Notes under the pieces: model-generated | What the model was told of the DNA's origin: nothing | The model's database searches: none | Seen by the model: only the letters and a program-made list of their open reading frames with translations | Assembly: GCA_001600415.1 (NCBI GenBank) | Contig: BCJX01000004.1 | Location: 639,689 to 703,688 of the forward strand | Source of the DNA: Pascua guehoae | Taxonomy: Eukaryota; Basidiomycota; Tremellomycetes; Trichosporonales; Trichosporonaceae | Length of the DNA stretch: 64,000 nucleotides | Reading direction: 5' to 3' | Shown here: positions 21,100 to 32,080 of the stretch, piece by piece | Numbering within the stretch: position 1 is the first letter of the stretch | Layout: every line of letters begins with the position of its first letter | Translations under genes and position numbers: made by a program

Positions 21100-22384
21100 A
21101 TGGCAGACGCTCGCAAGAAGCAGCTCGTCTTCAACATGTGCGTATAGAGCGTCCGTGTTTCGGGTACTGACCAGCGCAGCATCGAGTTCCTCCGCACTTC
21201 GGCGCAGGACGGGACTGTCAAGGAGGACGACAAGGAGAGCTTGGATGTCGCCGGTCAGTGCCCATCGTGGTGCCAACTTTTATTCGGTGTTGTCTGCAAT
21301 GCTAATCATTGCAGTACAGTGCATTGCTGAATCGTTCGGGGTCGACCCAGACTCGGCAGATGACCAGGCAGCCTACTCTATCAAGCCCGCCACGCTCCTG
21401 AGCCTGCTCGACGTCTTCTCCAAGACGAGGAGCAAGGCTGCCTCTACGTCTGCTGCGTCTACCCCCCGATCGACTCCGGCCAGCAGCGGGCCAACGGACG
21501 AGGACAAGGCCAAGGCCGAGGCGCTCAAGGTCAAGGGCAACGGCCTCATGTCTCAGAAGCAGTACGAGGGTGCGATTGAGCAGTACACCGAGGCTATCAA
21601 GCTCAGCCCCAACCCGGTCTTCTACTCGAACCGCGCTGCGGCGTGGGGTGCGCAAGGAAAGCACGACAAGGCTGCCGAGGACGCAGAGCGCGCCATCGAG
21701 CTCGACCCCAAGTTTGCAAAGGCCTACTCGCGTCTTGGGTGAGTGCGCTGCACCCGCGATGGAATGGATCCTAGTGCCGCAACTGACGCCAGCCACGCCC
21801 AGTTCTCGCAGGGCCACTACCAGGAGGCGGTCGACGCGTACGAGTCGGGCCTCAAGCTCGACCCATCCAACACCAACATGAAGTCGTCGCTTGCCACTGC
21901 AAAGGCGCGTCTTGCCGAGCGGTCGTCCAACTCGGTTTCGGACCGCGAGCCTCCTGCGGGCGCCGGCGCGGGTGCTGGCGCTGGCGCGGGTGGAATGCCA
22001 GACCTGGCTTCCCTGGCGAGCATGTTTGGCGGTGCCGGTGGCGGCGGGGGCGGCATGCCCGACCTTGCTTCCATGATGCGCAACCCTCAGATGATGGCTA
22101 TGTGAGTCACGGACAGTTTGCGAAGTGGTGTCGCTCACACGGCGCAGGGCGCAGCAGATGATGGCCAACGGCGGCCTCGAGCGCCTCATGGCCAACCCGG
22201 CTCTGCGCGGCATGGCGGAGAACATGCAGAATGGCGGAGGCATGCCCGACTTTAACGCGCTGGCGTCCGACCCGTCCATTCGTGACATGTACGTCTCACT
22301 CTCCCGACGCGTTATCATGCTGACCAACGATGCAGGGCGAACCAGTTCATGGGCGGCCAGGGCGGCCAGGGTCAGGGTCAGTAG
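21100..22384 (+). CDS. SGT2: Small glutamine-rich TPR co-chaperone
   Basis: Six exons: 21100-21137, 21180-21253, 21315-21738, 21793-22101, 22148-22288 and 22336-22384, coding 344 aa. The N-terminal homodimerisation domain (QLVFNIIEFLRTS, then AVQCIAESFGVD) is followed by three TPR repeats (ALKVKGNGLMSQKQYEGAIE, NPVFYSNRAAAW, AYSRLGHAQFSQGHYQEAV). A Gly/Ala stretch and the Met/Gln/Asn-rich C-terminus (MMRNPQMMAMAQQMM, FMGGQGGQGQGQ) complete the SGTA/Sgt2 layout. In the GET pathway Sgt2 takes tail-anchored proteins from the ribosome side to Get3 and binds Hsp70/Hsp90 through the TPRs. Tiny exons and all junctions keep frame. Confidence 0.95.
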
Positions 22385-22599
22385 AGCGCGTTCGAGTATT
22401 TAGTTGCTGCATGCTGTACATCTGGATGGATTGTGATGGTATACTTGTTGGTTGCAGACTTGTTGTTTGCCGGGAGCATGATAGTTACGACACGACGGTT
22501 TCAGCCAGGGCACTGGAATTTGGTGAAGCCCTGGCAATGACCGAATTGGCCGCATACGACTCTACTTTGGTTTCTCTTTCAATCATCATCCCAACCACC

Positions 22600-23479
22600 A
22601 TGTCTTCTGCAAAGCCGCTCTCCTACGATGATGGCCCGATGGTCTGGGTGAGCAAAAGTTGGGCACATGCAGTTACACCGAAATTCTAATTCCTGACAGG
22701 TGGACTGCGAAATGACTGGTCTCGACATTGCAAACGACCGCATCATTGAGATTGCAGTCATCATCACTGACGGCCAGCTCAACCCAGTCGACGAGGGCGT
22801 CAGCTGGGTTATCAACACGCCAAAGGCCGTCCTCGATGCGTGCGTGTTGCTGTCGGCGGCGGTTGGCGGCGGCTCATTCTGCTGACCCGTGCAGGATGGG
22901 CGAGTGGTGTACGGTCCAGCACGCCAAGTCTGGCCTGACGCAAGCGTGCTTGGACTCGCCCCATTCATACGACCAAGTCTCGGCAAACGTCCTCGAGTAC
23001 ATTCAGCGGTGGATTCCAGAAAGGGGAGCGGGGCTGTTAGCGGGAAGCTCTGTGCATGCCGACATGCGGTACGTCTGTCCTTGTCCGTGTGCATTTTGTC
23101 TGTACTGAAATGCCCTGCCCAGGTTCTTGCTCGTCGGTATGCCCGAGGTCATGCAGCACCTTTCCTACCGCATCATCGACGTCTCTTCCGTCAAGGTACG
23201 ACGCGCTACGGCCAGCCAGCCAGATGATCAGGCGTCGCGCTCACTCACTCACTGGGACCTTGGCGCTGACTGCAGGAACTGGCGAGACGGTGGTTCCCCG
23301 ACGTCGTCGAGCGCCAGCGCGCGTCCCGGACGACAGAGTCGTCGCACCGCGCCCTCGACGACATTCAAGCCAGCATTGACGAGTTGCGATTCTATCAAAA
23401 GCATATATTCATCCCTACAGAAGCGACAGGGGCGCCGCGTTCAACGACACGCGACACCCAACTCAAGACGGCTCTGTAG
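22600..23479 (+). CDS. REX2: Oligoribonuclease (3'-5' exoribonuclease, DEDDh)
   Basis: Five exons: 22600-22647, 22700-22839, 22895-23068, 23123-23195 and 23276-23479, coding 212 aa. Exon 2 opens with VDCEMTGLD, the Exo I motif (D, E). [11 protein letters not shown] follows, then the second conserved block [16 protein letters not shown] (Exo II neighbourhood), and [17 protein letters not shown], the Exo III motif with its H and D. This is the Orn/Rex2 family, which degrades RNA of 2-5 nt; the yeast protein is mitochondrial and also trims snRNA. No clear mitochondrial presequence is visible. The gene is convergent with the GNAT gene, with only 15 bp between stops. Confidence 0.93.
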
Positions 23480-23494
23480 TGTTGTAACCAAGAT

Positions 23495-24315
23495 CTAGAC
23501 AAAGCTCTTATGCACAATAACCGCATCAACATACTCCTCTGTCCCGTTGGGACCCGTCTTCAACAGTCCAGCCTTGGGGATGACACCGACGCGGTTGAAC
23601 CCCAAGCGGTCCCAGATGCGGAGAGATGCCCCATTGTCTGTACTCGTTAGTCCCCGTCGTGTCTCTACCGCCAGCAGACGTACTGTTGTAGACGAGGTTG
23701 AAGACACTGCCACGGTAGCCGAGCTTGGGAGCGTACACCAGGTAGCTCTCCGCCAATGCTCCTCCGACCTTCTTTCCACGCTGCGACGGGGGCACGAGGA
23801 ACCCAGCGTTGCAGTTCTTTCGTCAGCGACTTTGTCTTCCGAAGAGCGTCTTACATGGCTGCTCCGGCCCGGGTAGTTTGGCTTGCTGATAATGTCAGCG
23901 GGTATACTCGTGCGCAGTTCCTCACATATAGTAGCATCCTCCTACGCTCTCCTCCCATGATCGGCCCGCACGCGCAGCCTCGAGGGATGTGAGCGTGGAT
24001 ACGTCCACCGAGTCGGGCGACAGGATGCCAATGATTGTAACGGCCGAGAAAAAGTAGGAAACAAACTCATCACGGGTCAGAGGACCCTCCTGAGGGTATG
24101 TCTTGCCCTCTTATATGTCAGTAACAACCTCAGACACATGGCCTACCTGCCAACTCGTCATTGAACGTCTTCCACAGATAGTCGATCAGCTCGGGCGCCG
24201 TGTCTGACCCGTGGACGGGGTGCGTCGTAAGGATGAGATTGTTTGGGAGGGGATAAGAAAGGGTGGACAGGTCGCCGCGAGGCTTGGGGGTAGCAATCGC
24301 GCCGTAGGCACTCAT
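23495..24315 (-). CDS. GNAT-family N-acetyltransferase
   Basis: ATG 24315, stop TAG 23495-23497. Five exons separated by introns of 37, 40, 38 and 46 nt with CTGAC/CTAAC branch sites; spliced length 219 aa. The C-terminal half holds the acetyl-CoA fold: NAGFLVPPSQRGKKVGGALA (motif A, the Q/R-x-x-G-x-G/A type pyrophosphate loop), YRGSVFNLVYNNN and ASLRIWDRLGFNRVGVIP (motif B with the typical SLRIWDRLGF). Similar fungal proteins are annotated only as GNAT acetyltransferases, so the substrate is unknown. Convergent with REX2. Confidence 0.85.
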
Positions 24316-24569
24316 TGTTGTACGCTTAGGTCGTTCGGTGTTGATATGAGCATCTATTCCACAAGAGACGGGGTCGTGGACGACATTATATGGCTAGGAC
24401 GATTATGGCGAGGTTGTGCTGATTGGCCGGAGTTGGCCGACGTTGGCCGCGGGCCAACGACGGAAGTAATTCAAAGAAGCGCCATGGTCTTGGTGTTGTG
24501 GCTGAATGATATGAAGACTGTTGGAACATGGAAGGATGTTCGAGACGTAGTACTCGAACGCGCCGTGAC

Positions 24570-26602
24570 TTAGAGACGCGTCTCGTTGGAAACCCCAGGC
24601 TCTCGGTGGCGGATAACCGACGCGTGTCTACGTTTGAGCGCCTGGTAATGGTGTTCGAGAGCTGGGTGGTGAGAAACAGACCAACTCCCGACCAACCCAC
24701 TAGAGCAGGGCCACATGGAAACGATGCTTTCAAGAGCTTCGTACACAAACGACAAGACCGACTCCGTGTGCGACGCAAACTCGTCAGCTTGAGTCGAGAG
24801 CCGAAGTGCTCTGAGGCGGTCAACAACTCGGTACGATAGTTCCAGACGTACGTGAATGCTACCATCAGGTACCACCAGCAAAACGTTGGCTTTCGACTGC
24901 GACTTTGATTGTCGTTGCCCGAAAACTGCTCAAGCACGGCCTTTTGAGTCTCAAACCACGACGTAATGTCATGGCGATCGAGGTCACCCAAATGCCCCCT
25001 GGCAGCCACAGCCCACTGCCGCGCCTGCCACACGTAGTTGCGAGACCCCGATTTACCCTCGGACGCGTCCGCCTCGGAGATGACTGCTCTTGCCTGTTGT
25101 ACAATGTGTTCCCGACGCTCGCCGTGGAGAACCTCGTTGAGCGCTACGTGCCTTTGACTGATTAGTGACATTTGATAGGAGTTGCACGTACCAAAGACAG
25201 ACGGCCCTGTGGTACAGGACCCAGCTGGAGATCTTGTTAGGGACCTGCTGGTCGCCTTTAGACGAAGTAATGTCCAGGGGGAACAGCAGCATAAACTAGG
25301 TGGTGAGCTCCAATACGGTGCTCCATAACTACGCACCCTTGTGGGATCCGCCGACGCCAGATCCAGCGATGGCTGCTCGGCGAGATGCCGCCAGATTGTC
25401 GAGTTTGCTGCAAGCTGAGAGAGGGTCCAGCACATGCGGCGCAGCTCCTCTGTGCGGACAGCCTGAGTCGAGCTTTGAGTAATCTTGACCGAGACCAAAG
25501 GTGGTGTGACATTCGACGGATCTGTGGAGCCTGTCGCATGGTTTTCCCGCGCATTTGGAAGCTCTGCCGTTTGAGACCAGCAAGGGAGGCAGATCTTGGC
25601 GCACGTTTCCACGTAGCCGAGAGCCGCCGTTGCACGGGCGAGATTTTGATGAATGTGAGGCTGAAACTCAAATGCGACGAGAAGCAAGGCCGTCTGTACA
25701 AGAGTTGGCTCGGGCGTGGTGGTTGAGAGGCAATAGTCGAGGATCTTCCTTGCTTCTTCGGCATACGATATGGCCCGCAACTGGCCGGTCTTTGTGGTGC
25801 CGTCGTGAAGGAGCGTTGTGTGTGCCAAAATGGCAAAAATCACGTGCGGCCCCAGCTGTCGAGAGAAGAAGAGCTTGAAGAACAGGCCACGATGAAAGAA
25901 GTTGAACCAAAGGTCGACGTCCTCCAGGCTGGATCCTGTTAGCGTCTTGAGTGGTGGGCTCACGCTCACTCACAATATTTTGCACTGCTTGAGGAGCTCT
26001 TCTTCTGACCTGCCTTCAAACAGTGTTTGCCACCAGTCGCTGATCACCTGCGGAGGCTGACTGGATGATTGGGTCCGCGACTTGCCCTTTGTGCCTCGGC
26101 GGGTGCTGTCCGTCTTGGTTGCCGTCTTGGATGATGCTTCGGTGGCAGAGGCGAGCGGAGCGCCCTCGACGGTCGCCTTGGACAAGCGTGGAGCGCTTCC
26201 GGGCTGGCTGTGGGCGTAAAGGTTGACAAAGGTGCCGCGAGGCTTGAGGCGCCCTTGCATTGTCAGTGTTTTATCCAGAAGCCAGACATGTAGCATACTC
26301 AAAGCACTCACCTCCAGGTTCTTTGTCTGGGCCCCGTCGCCGAACTACTGCATCATAATGGCACTTGAAGCCCTTCTTTTGGCAGTTTGAGCACGTCGGG
26401 CGCTCGCCTGTGCACTTTATCTTTCGAGAGCGGCTGCACAACGTCAGTGGTCAACACGCTAGGTATCCAAGGCGTTGACAGCTCACCAGTGGGTACACGA
26501 TATGAACGAGGGCTTGTCCGATTGCTGATTCTGCGCCTTGCGTTTTCCGTTTGCTGCTGGCGTCGAGCCAGTAGTGTTTGAAGCCTTGTCTTTGCCTGTC
26601 AT
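24570..26602 (-). CDS. Zn2Cys6 fungal transcription factor
   Basis: Seven exons: 26602-26487, 26433-26312, 26253-25974, 25928-25337, 25295-25192, 25157-24852 and 24810-24570, coding about 586 aa. The first splice joins SCTHC to RSRKIKC and completes CX2CX6CX6CX2CX6C, the binuclear zinc cluster that binds CGG-type sites. A basic linker (RRRGPDKEPG) and a Ser/Thr-rich stretch follow. The middle region (DLWFNFFHRGLFFKLFF, GPHVIFAILAHTTLLHDG, EELRRMCWTLSQLAA) is the fungal-specific TF domain. The last intron (41 nt) is needed: skipping it gives a frame that is not protein-like and ends at 24386, while splicing yields a helical C-terminus ending at 24570. The target pathway is not evident. Head-to-head with UFD2. 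Confidence 0.88.
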
Positions 26603-27473
26603 GACGTACGTTGGCGCACAAATGAGTCTGTTTTGGGGGGTGCGAGTGTATGTATGTAGTAAGAGAAGAAGGAGGACGTGGAGACACGGAGGCTTTGGGG
26701 GTTGTTGCAAAGCGACATGGCTCAAAGGGGGCGCATGTGCTGCACATAAGAGGTCTGGTCAGTCTCGCAAAGTCGAAAGGATTGCCTCGCCAGCACAGTA
26801 GACTTGCATCCTTTTTTGCGAATGCACCCGCGAGCGTACCCCGCTGGCGGCTGGCCGCTGGTCAGCGCTGCCTAGTGGCTGGCCGCAGGGTGCTTCTTGT
26901 TGCATGCTGCATTTGTACCAACGTCCAGTAATCGCCGTCGCCGCGTCACGGCTAGCTCTGCGAGCTCTGCGCCCGCCCAAACGCCCACCGGCCACCGGCT
27001 TGCCAAGTCCATCTGCGGTCAGCATGCCCAGCGCCCAGGGGCCAGAAGGCAAGGCCAGAAGGCCCGGAATGTGCGTGACCAATGTCGGTGTCTCTAGGAG
27101 TGAGTGAGTGAGCTTTGCGAGATGAGCGATTGACGGGGATCGCTGGTGCATCGGCGGATCATCCATCTCTGTCAAAAGAGGCAAGGTACCATGAATCATT
27201 CTCATTCTCAGACAAGGTGGGGTGGGGGTCGGTGGTCTTGATATTGCGGGGCTCCATGTGAATCCACCGTGGGAGATTGCACCCTTGGCGACGAGTGGAC
27301 TGCCCAGGGCGTGTCACTAACGCCAGCGTCATCACACTCACTACTCAACTCAACTCACTCTGCTTCTCTAGACTGGTCCAATACACACAATACACTCCTA
27401 CCTTCCATCCTCTCTACAATCCCCCTTTGCTCATTCTTCCCTTTCAACCTCTCCCTAACAACTCCAATCCCTC
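26603..27473. other. Divergent promoter between the Zn2Cys6 factor and UFD2
   Basis: 871 bp without a convincing gene. The right part (27340-27470) is CT-rich on the plus strand, a typical leader of UFD2. Confidence 0.7.
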
Positions 27474-30400
27474 ATGTCGGGAAACGACTCCAACCTCAGC
27501 GATGCCGACAAGGTCAGTTGTTCTGGCGGGCATCGTTCCCGTCGCCCAGCTGCTGATGTCTAGATTCGTCTCAAGCGCCTCGCTCGGCTTGGAGGAACCC
27601 CGACGCCTACCCAACCGATAGCGCAAGACCAAGAGGCGTCCCAGCCGACTCCCAGCAGCAGCCATGTCCCCGCTTCTGCCGGGTCTCGCTTGCTGTCATT
27701 GAACCCTTCCAACACCTCGTCGAGGATTCCCTCGCCACCGGCTGCGACCCCGCAGACGGCACTCAAGAAGTCTCCCGTGCCTGCACCAACAGCTGCGAGC
27801 CCCCCTACGATTCCCAAGAAGCGGACTATCCCCGTGACTAGGCCGTCTCCGAGCCCAGTTCCTCGCCCGTCTCCTGTGGCGTCGGCGACGCCGCCGACCA
27901 TGAGCTATGCCAACTGGGAGGCGCGCAAGGTGCAGGCCGTCCTTGGCGTCACACTGGAGGTATGTTCACGTGTGGTACACTGTGTGACCTCATGCTAACT
28001 TGCGGCAGAAAGCGGAGGCTGAGGCGAGCGACTGGAAACTGTGTTGGCTCAAGGGTCTGGCCGAGGAAATCCGCGAGGAGAACCCACGTACGTTTGTGAG
28101 GCTTGCCTCGAGCTGACGAACAGACGCACCGAAACCACTCAAGGTGACGCTCGACCTCCGCGACCGTCTCCTCATTGCGCGTCTGTCGATGGACCCTTCG
28201 AGCATGGCTGCTTCGTGAGTACTCATACTGGAGATACCGAGCTGCCCACTGACGTCGGCAGAGACGACCCGGACCAGCTCCAGGTCCTCGCTGGCATGCC
28301 ACAGGACGAAACCATCTTCGAGTACCTCACGGGCTGCTGGAAACGGTTGAACGCCGCCAGGCGCGAGTTTAGCCGTATTGCATACAGCAAAGAGGAAAAG
28401 GCCAAGTGGGCAGCTGCAGCGGAGGAGCTCCAGCGTCTTATCATCTCGTACTGCGGCATGACGCTTGAGGACCCAACCATGTTCCCTCAGCCGGCAGGGT
28501 GAGCGTTGCAACGGCATTGTTGCTATGGGCTGCGGTTGTTGCTTGGCGGATGAAACTAACGCATGCAGTATCCCTGTGGGACCAGCCGAGTTCTTGCCGC
28601 TCCTCCTCGCTGTCACGGGCGGAGCGTCGGTCAGCAGCGGTGACCCGTATACCTCGTCGTCGTCACCAGCTCCGTTGCCTACGCGCGGGGCTCTCACTGC
28701 ATCCGACCTCATTCCGTTCCTCAACGACCTCGCCGCTGGTTTCCCAGATGGCGGCATGGCGGATGTGATTAGTCCTACTCTGAGCCTCTTCTTCCAGGAG
28801 TGGTTCAAGATTACTCCCACTCCCGATCTACTTGGGGTTGAATGGCGTCAATACCTTGGTGCCGTTTCACTACTTGTGCAAGTCAAGGGCATTGCATCCT
28901 TGGTGCGTGTCTGAAAGGTCTGCGGGGCGTTCAGTGCCGTAGACATCTCCAATGGTGTTACCTGCTGACCGCAGCTTCCATCCCTCCCTATTTGGGTTGC
29001 TCCGAACGTGACGGCACAAAAGCTTGAATGGCAGTCTCTCCTTGGGCCCCTGACAAGGCTCAGTGTCTTCCCTCGCGAATTCGTGAGCATCGTATGATAG
29101 GGCAACGCTTACATGCAGCCTGAAATCTGGAAGACTTACTTTTCCAACCCCACGGACAGGAAAGTCGCCGACATTGATGCGAACAAGGCCAACCTTCGTC
29201 AAAGCCTCACTGGCCTTCAAGTGAGCACCATCCTTGTGACAACAGACTGACCATTTGCAGACATCTATGTTCAATGTCTACAACGCCATCGTTCGTGCAT
29301 CCCCAGGTGCTCGCGAAGGCATTCTGGGATTCTTTTCCCAGATCATCAAGTTGAATCAGAAGCGTGCGGGAATGAGCGTAAGTCACTTCACGTGTTCGTC
29401 TGGGCACCGCGGCTGCCAGAAGCACACGGTTCCTCATTTATGTGCCAAAGTGCTAGTCATACCATTTTCGTGCCTTGACCTCGGTGGCAGCCCCAGACTT
29501 GCCCAGAGCACACGCTCCAGAAATCAGTTAACCCCCACAGGTCGACTACCGTTCTGTGTCTTCGGACGGTTTCATGATCAACATCCAGGCGATTCTACTC
29601 AAGTTGCTGGAGCCTGCCATGGATGTGCACTTTTCCAAGGTAGGCATAGAGGCACGCATTAATGGCTAACGAGTGTAGATTGACAAGATCGACCCGGAGT
29701 ACTATCGTCACTCCAAGCGCATCGATGTTTCGGACGAGACCAAGATCCGCGCTACCAAAGAAGAGGCTGACGAGTACTACGGTGACTCTATGGACGTCGA
29801 ATCTCCACCTCATTTCATTTCAGACCTCTTCTTCCTTCTCAACTCTGTGCACCACCTCGGTCTCGTCAAGACAATCGGCACAAGAACCAAGGCTGAGCGA
29901 AACATTTCTGACATGGAGAAGGAGTTGAAGCACCTTGAAGGGCGCCGTGAGGAATGGGCAGGTGTAAGTGGTGTTTTTTTTTTGCCGATGGGACTGCCTC
30001 TCATCGCTACAGAACCCAGCCACGCAAGCGCAAGGAGAGGCCGCTATCACAAAGCTCAAGGTAGGCGCCACTTCATATCAGTTTCTAACTCGCACCAGGG
30101 CGACATTGCTACCCTTCATGCGTCCATTCACGCCTACGACACTCAGCTTTTGGATCCAGCGTTTACTCGGATGAACGTCACCTTCTGCGGCTTCCTGATG
30201 ACGTGGCTGCTTCGTATGGTGGACCCGAAACACAAGCACCCTCAAGTTCCCATCACGTGAGTTTGTAATGCCAGCTTGTCGCCTATTGCTAACTCATCCT
30301 TAGTCTCCCCCTTCCTGAAGAATCGTCGCTGCAGTTCAGGATGCTCCCCGAGTTCCTGTTCGACAACCTAGTCGAGTACTTTGACTACCTGGCTCGGTGA

Positions 30401-32080
30401 GTGCTGCGGGCTTTCAACTCTTGCTGACAATCAGCTACTATCCGGATGGCAATGCGCTGGACAATGCGGACAAGGACATTCTTATCACGTTTGCGATCAC
30501 CTTCCTGACGCCGGGGTACGTCAACAATCCGTTCCTCAAGGCCAAACTTGTCGCCGTAAGTCAATGAACACGACACAGCCTAATAACCCAGATCCTGTCC
30601 AACGGTCTCTACCCCGTTGGGTATCACCGCCGGGGTCCTCTGTTCGACCGGCTCAGCACACACAACTTGGCGACGGAGCGTCTGATGCCAACGCTTATCC
30701 GTTTCTTCATTGGTCCGTGCTTGGAAGCCATGTTTGGGTTGTGCTAATGTGACAGATGTCGAGATGACCGGTGGCCACACGCAATTCTGGGGTGAGTGGG
30801 CTTGTGGTTACATTGTGACAAGTATAGGACTGACACTCTGCAGACAAGTTCAACTTCCGCCGTGATATCAGCCGCATCGTCCGGGCCATGTGGACAAACC
30901 CTCTCCATCGTGAGGCGTTTGTCAAGGCGAGGCAGTAAGTGTCCATCTTGGTTGACGCCGGGCGTAGCTAACGGAATGCAGCGACGACTTTGACCAGTTT
31001 ATCAAGTTTGTCAACATGCTCATGAGCGACACGACATTCCATCTGGAAGAGTCCTTGACCAACCTTGCCAAGATCCACGGCGTTCGGGCACAGAAGGCCA
31101 GTGAAGAGTGGAACTCGATGGACGAGAACGAGCGCAAGGACCTCGACAGTCAGCTGCGGCAGGCCGAGTCGCAAGCGCCCTTCCACACGGCAATGGGCCG
31201 GGACCACGTGGAACTGATCCGCGACATTACCGAGACCACCAAGGAGCCATTCCTGACTGGCGAGATTGTGGATCGCCTGGCGGCAGTGAGTGATGGAAAG
31301 TGGTGCTTTAATAATGTCGACGATGCTCATCCGCGCCCAGTCTCTTGACGAAAACCTGACCAACCTGGTTGGGCCAAAGATGCAGGATCTCAAGCTCACC
31401 GACCCCGAGCGGTTCTCCTTCAAGCCCAAGCCTCTGCTCGCTGCGATTGCCCAAATCTACCTCAACCTCGGACAGGAGGCCGAGTTTATCCGTGCCGTTG
31501 CCAACGATGGACGCAGTTATTCAAAGGAGCTGTTTGAGCGTTTCGCCCGCATTCTCAAGAACCGTGCCATCATGACGGATGATGAGGTGGCTGGCATTAC
31601 GGCGTTTGCGCAGCGCGTGGAAAACGTAAAGGCGACTATTGCCATTGAGGACGAGAGGGAGGTGCCGGACGAATTCCTGGGTGAGTTGTTTGGGGTCGTT
31701 GCAAGCTCTTTTGTCTTTTTCCGGAGCTAACTCTATCAGACCCACTGTTGGCTACACGTAAGGACACATGGACTTGTGGCGGGCTGCGCATTGGCACTAA
31801 CGTTTTCTTAGTCATGAAGGACCCTGTCATCCTCCCGGTCTCGCGTGTTACAATTGACCGCAGCACGATCCGTGCGGCCCTCCTTTCGAAAGAGCTGGAC
31901 CCTTTCAACAACATGCCGTGAGTCGATCCAGGGTGCGAGTGGACAACGAGTCTGACACGATGCAGGCTCAAGTATGAGGACATTATCCCCAACACGGAGC
32001 TCAAGGCAAAGATTGACGCCTGGGTGGCCGAGGGCAACGCGCCACAGGCCGCAGACGTGATGGATGTCGACGACCTGTGA
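27474..32080 (+). CDS. UFD2: Ubiquitin conjugation factor E4 (U-box)
   Basis: Starts ATG 27474 ([13 protein letters not shown], then [11 protein letters not shown] after the first intron), ends TGA 32078-32080. About 22 introns, most 35-60 nt (one about 160 nt at 29379-29540), leaving about 1,100 aa. The Pro/Ser-rich N-region precedes the Ufd2 core ([54 protein letters not shown]). The C-terminal U-box reads [20 protein letters not shown] then [20 protein letters not shown]. Ufd2 extends ubiquitin chains on substrates handed over by Cdc48 in the ubiquitin-fusion and ER-associated degradation pathways, in cytosol and nucleus. Confidence 0.95.
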
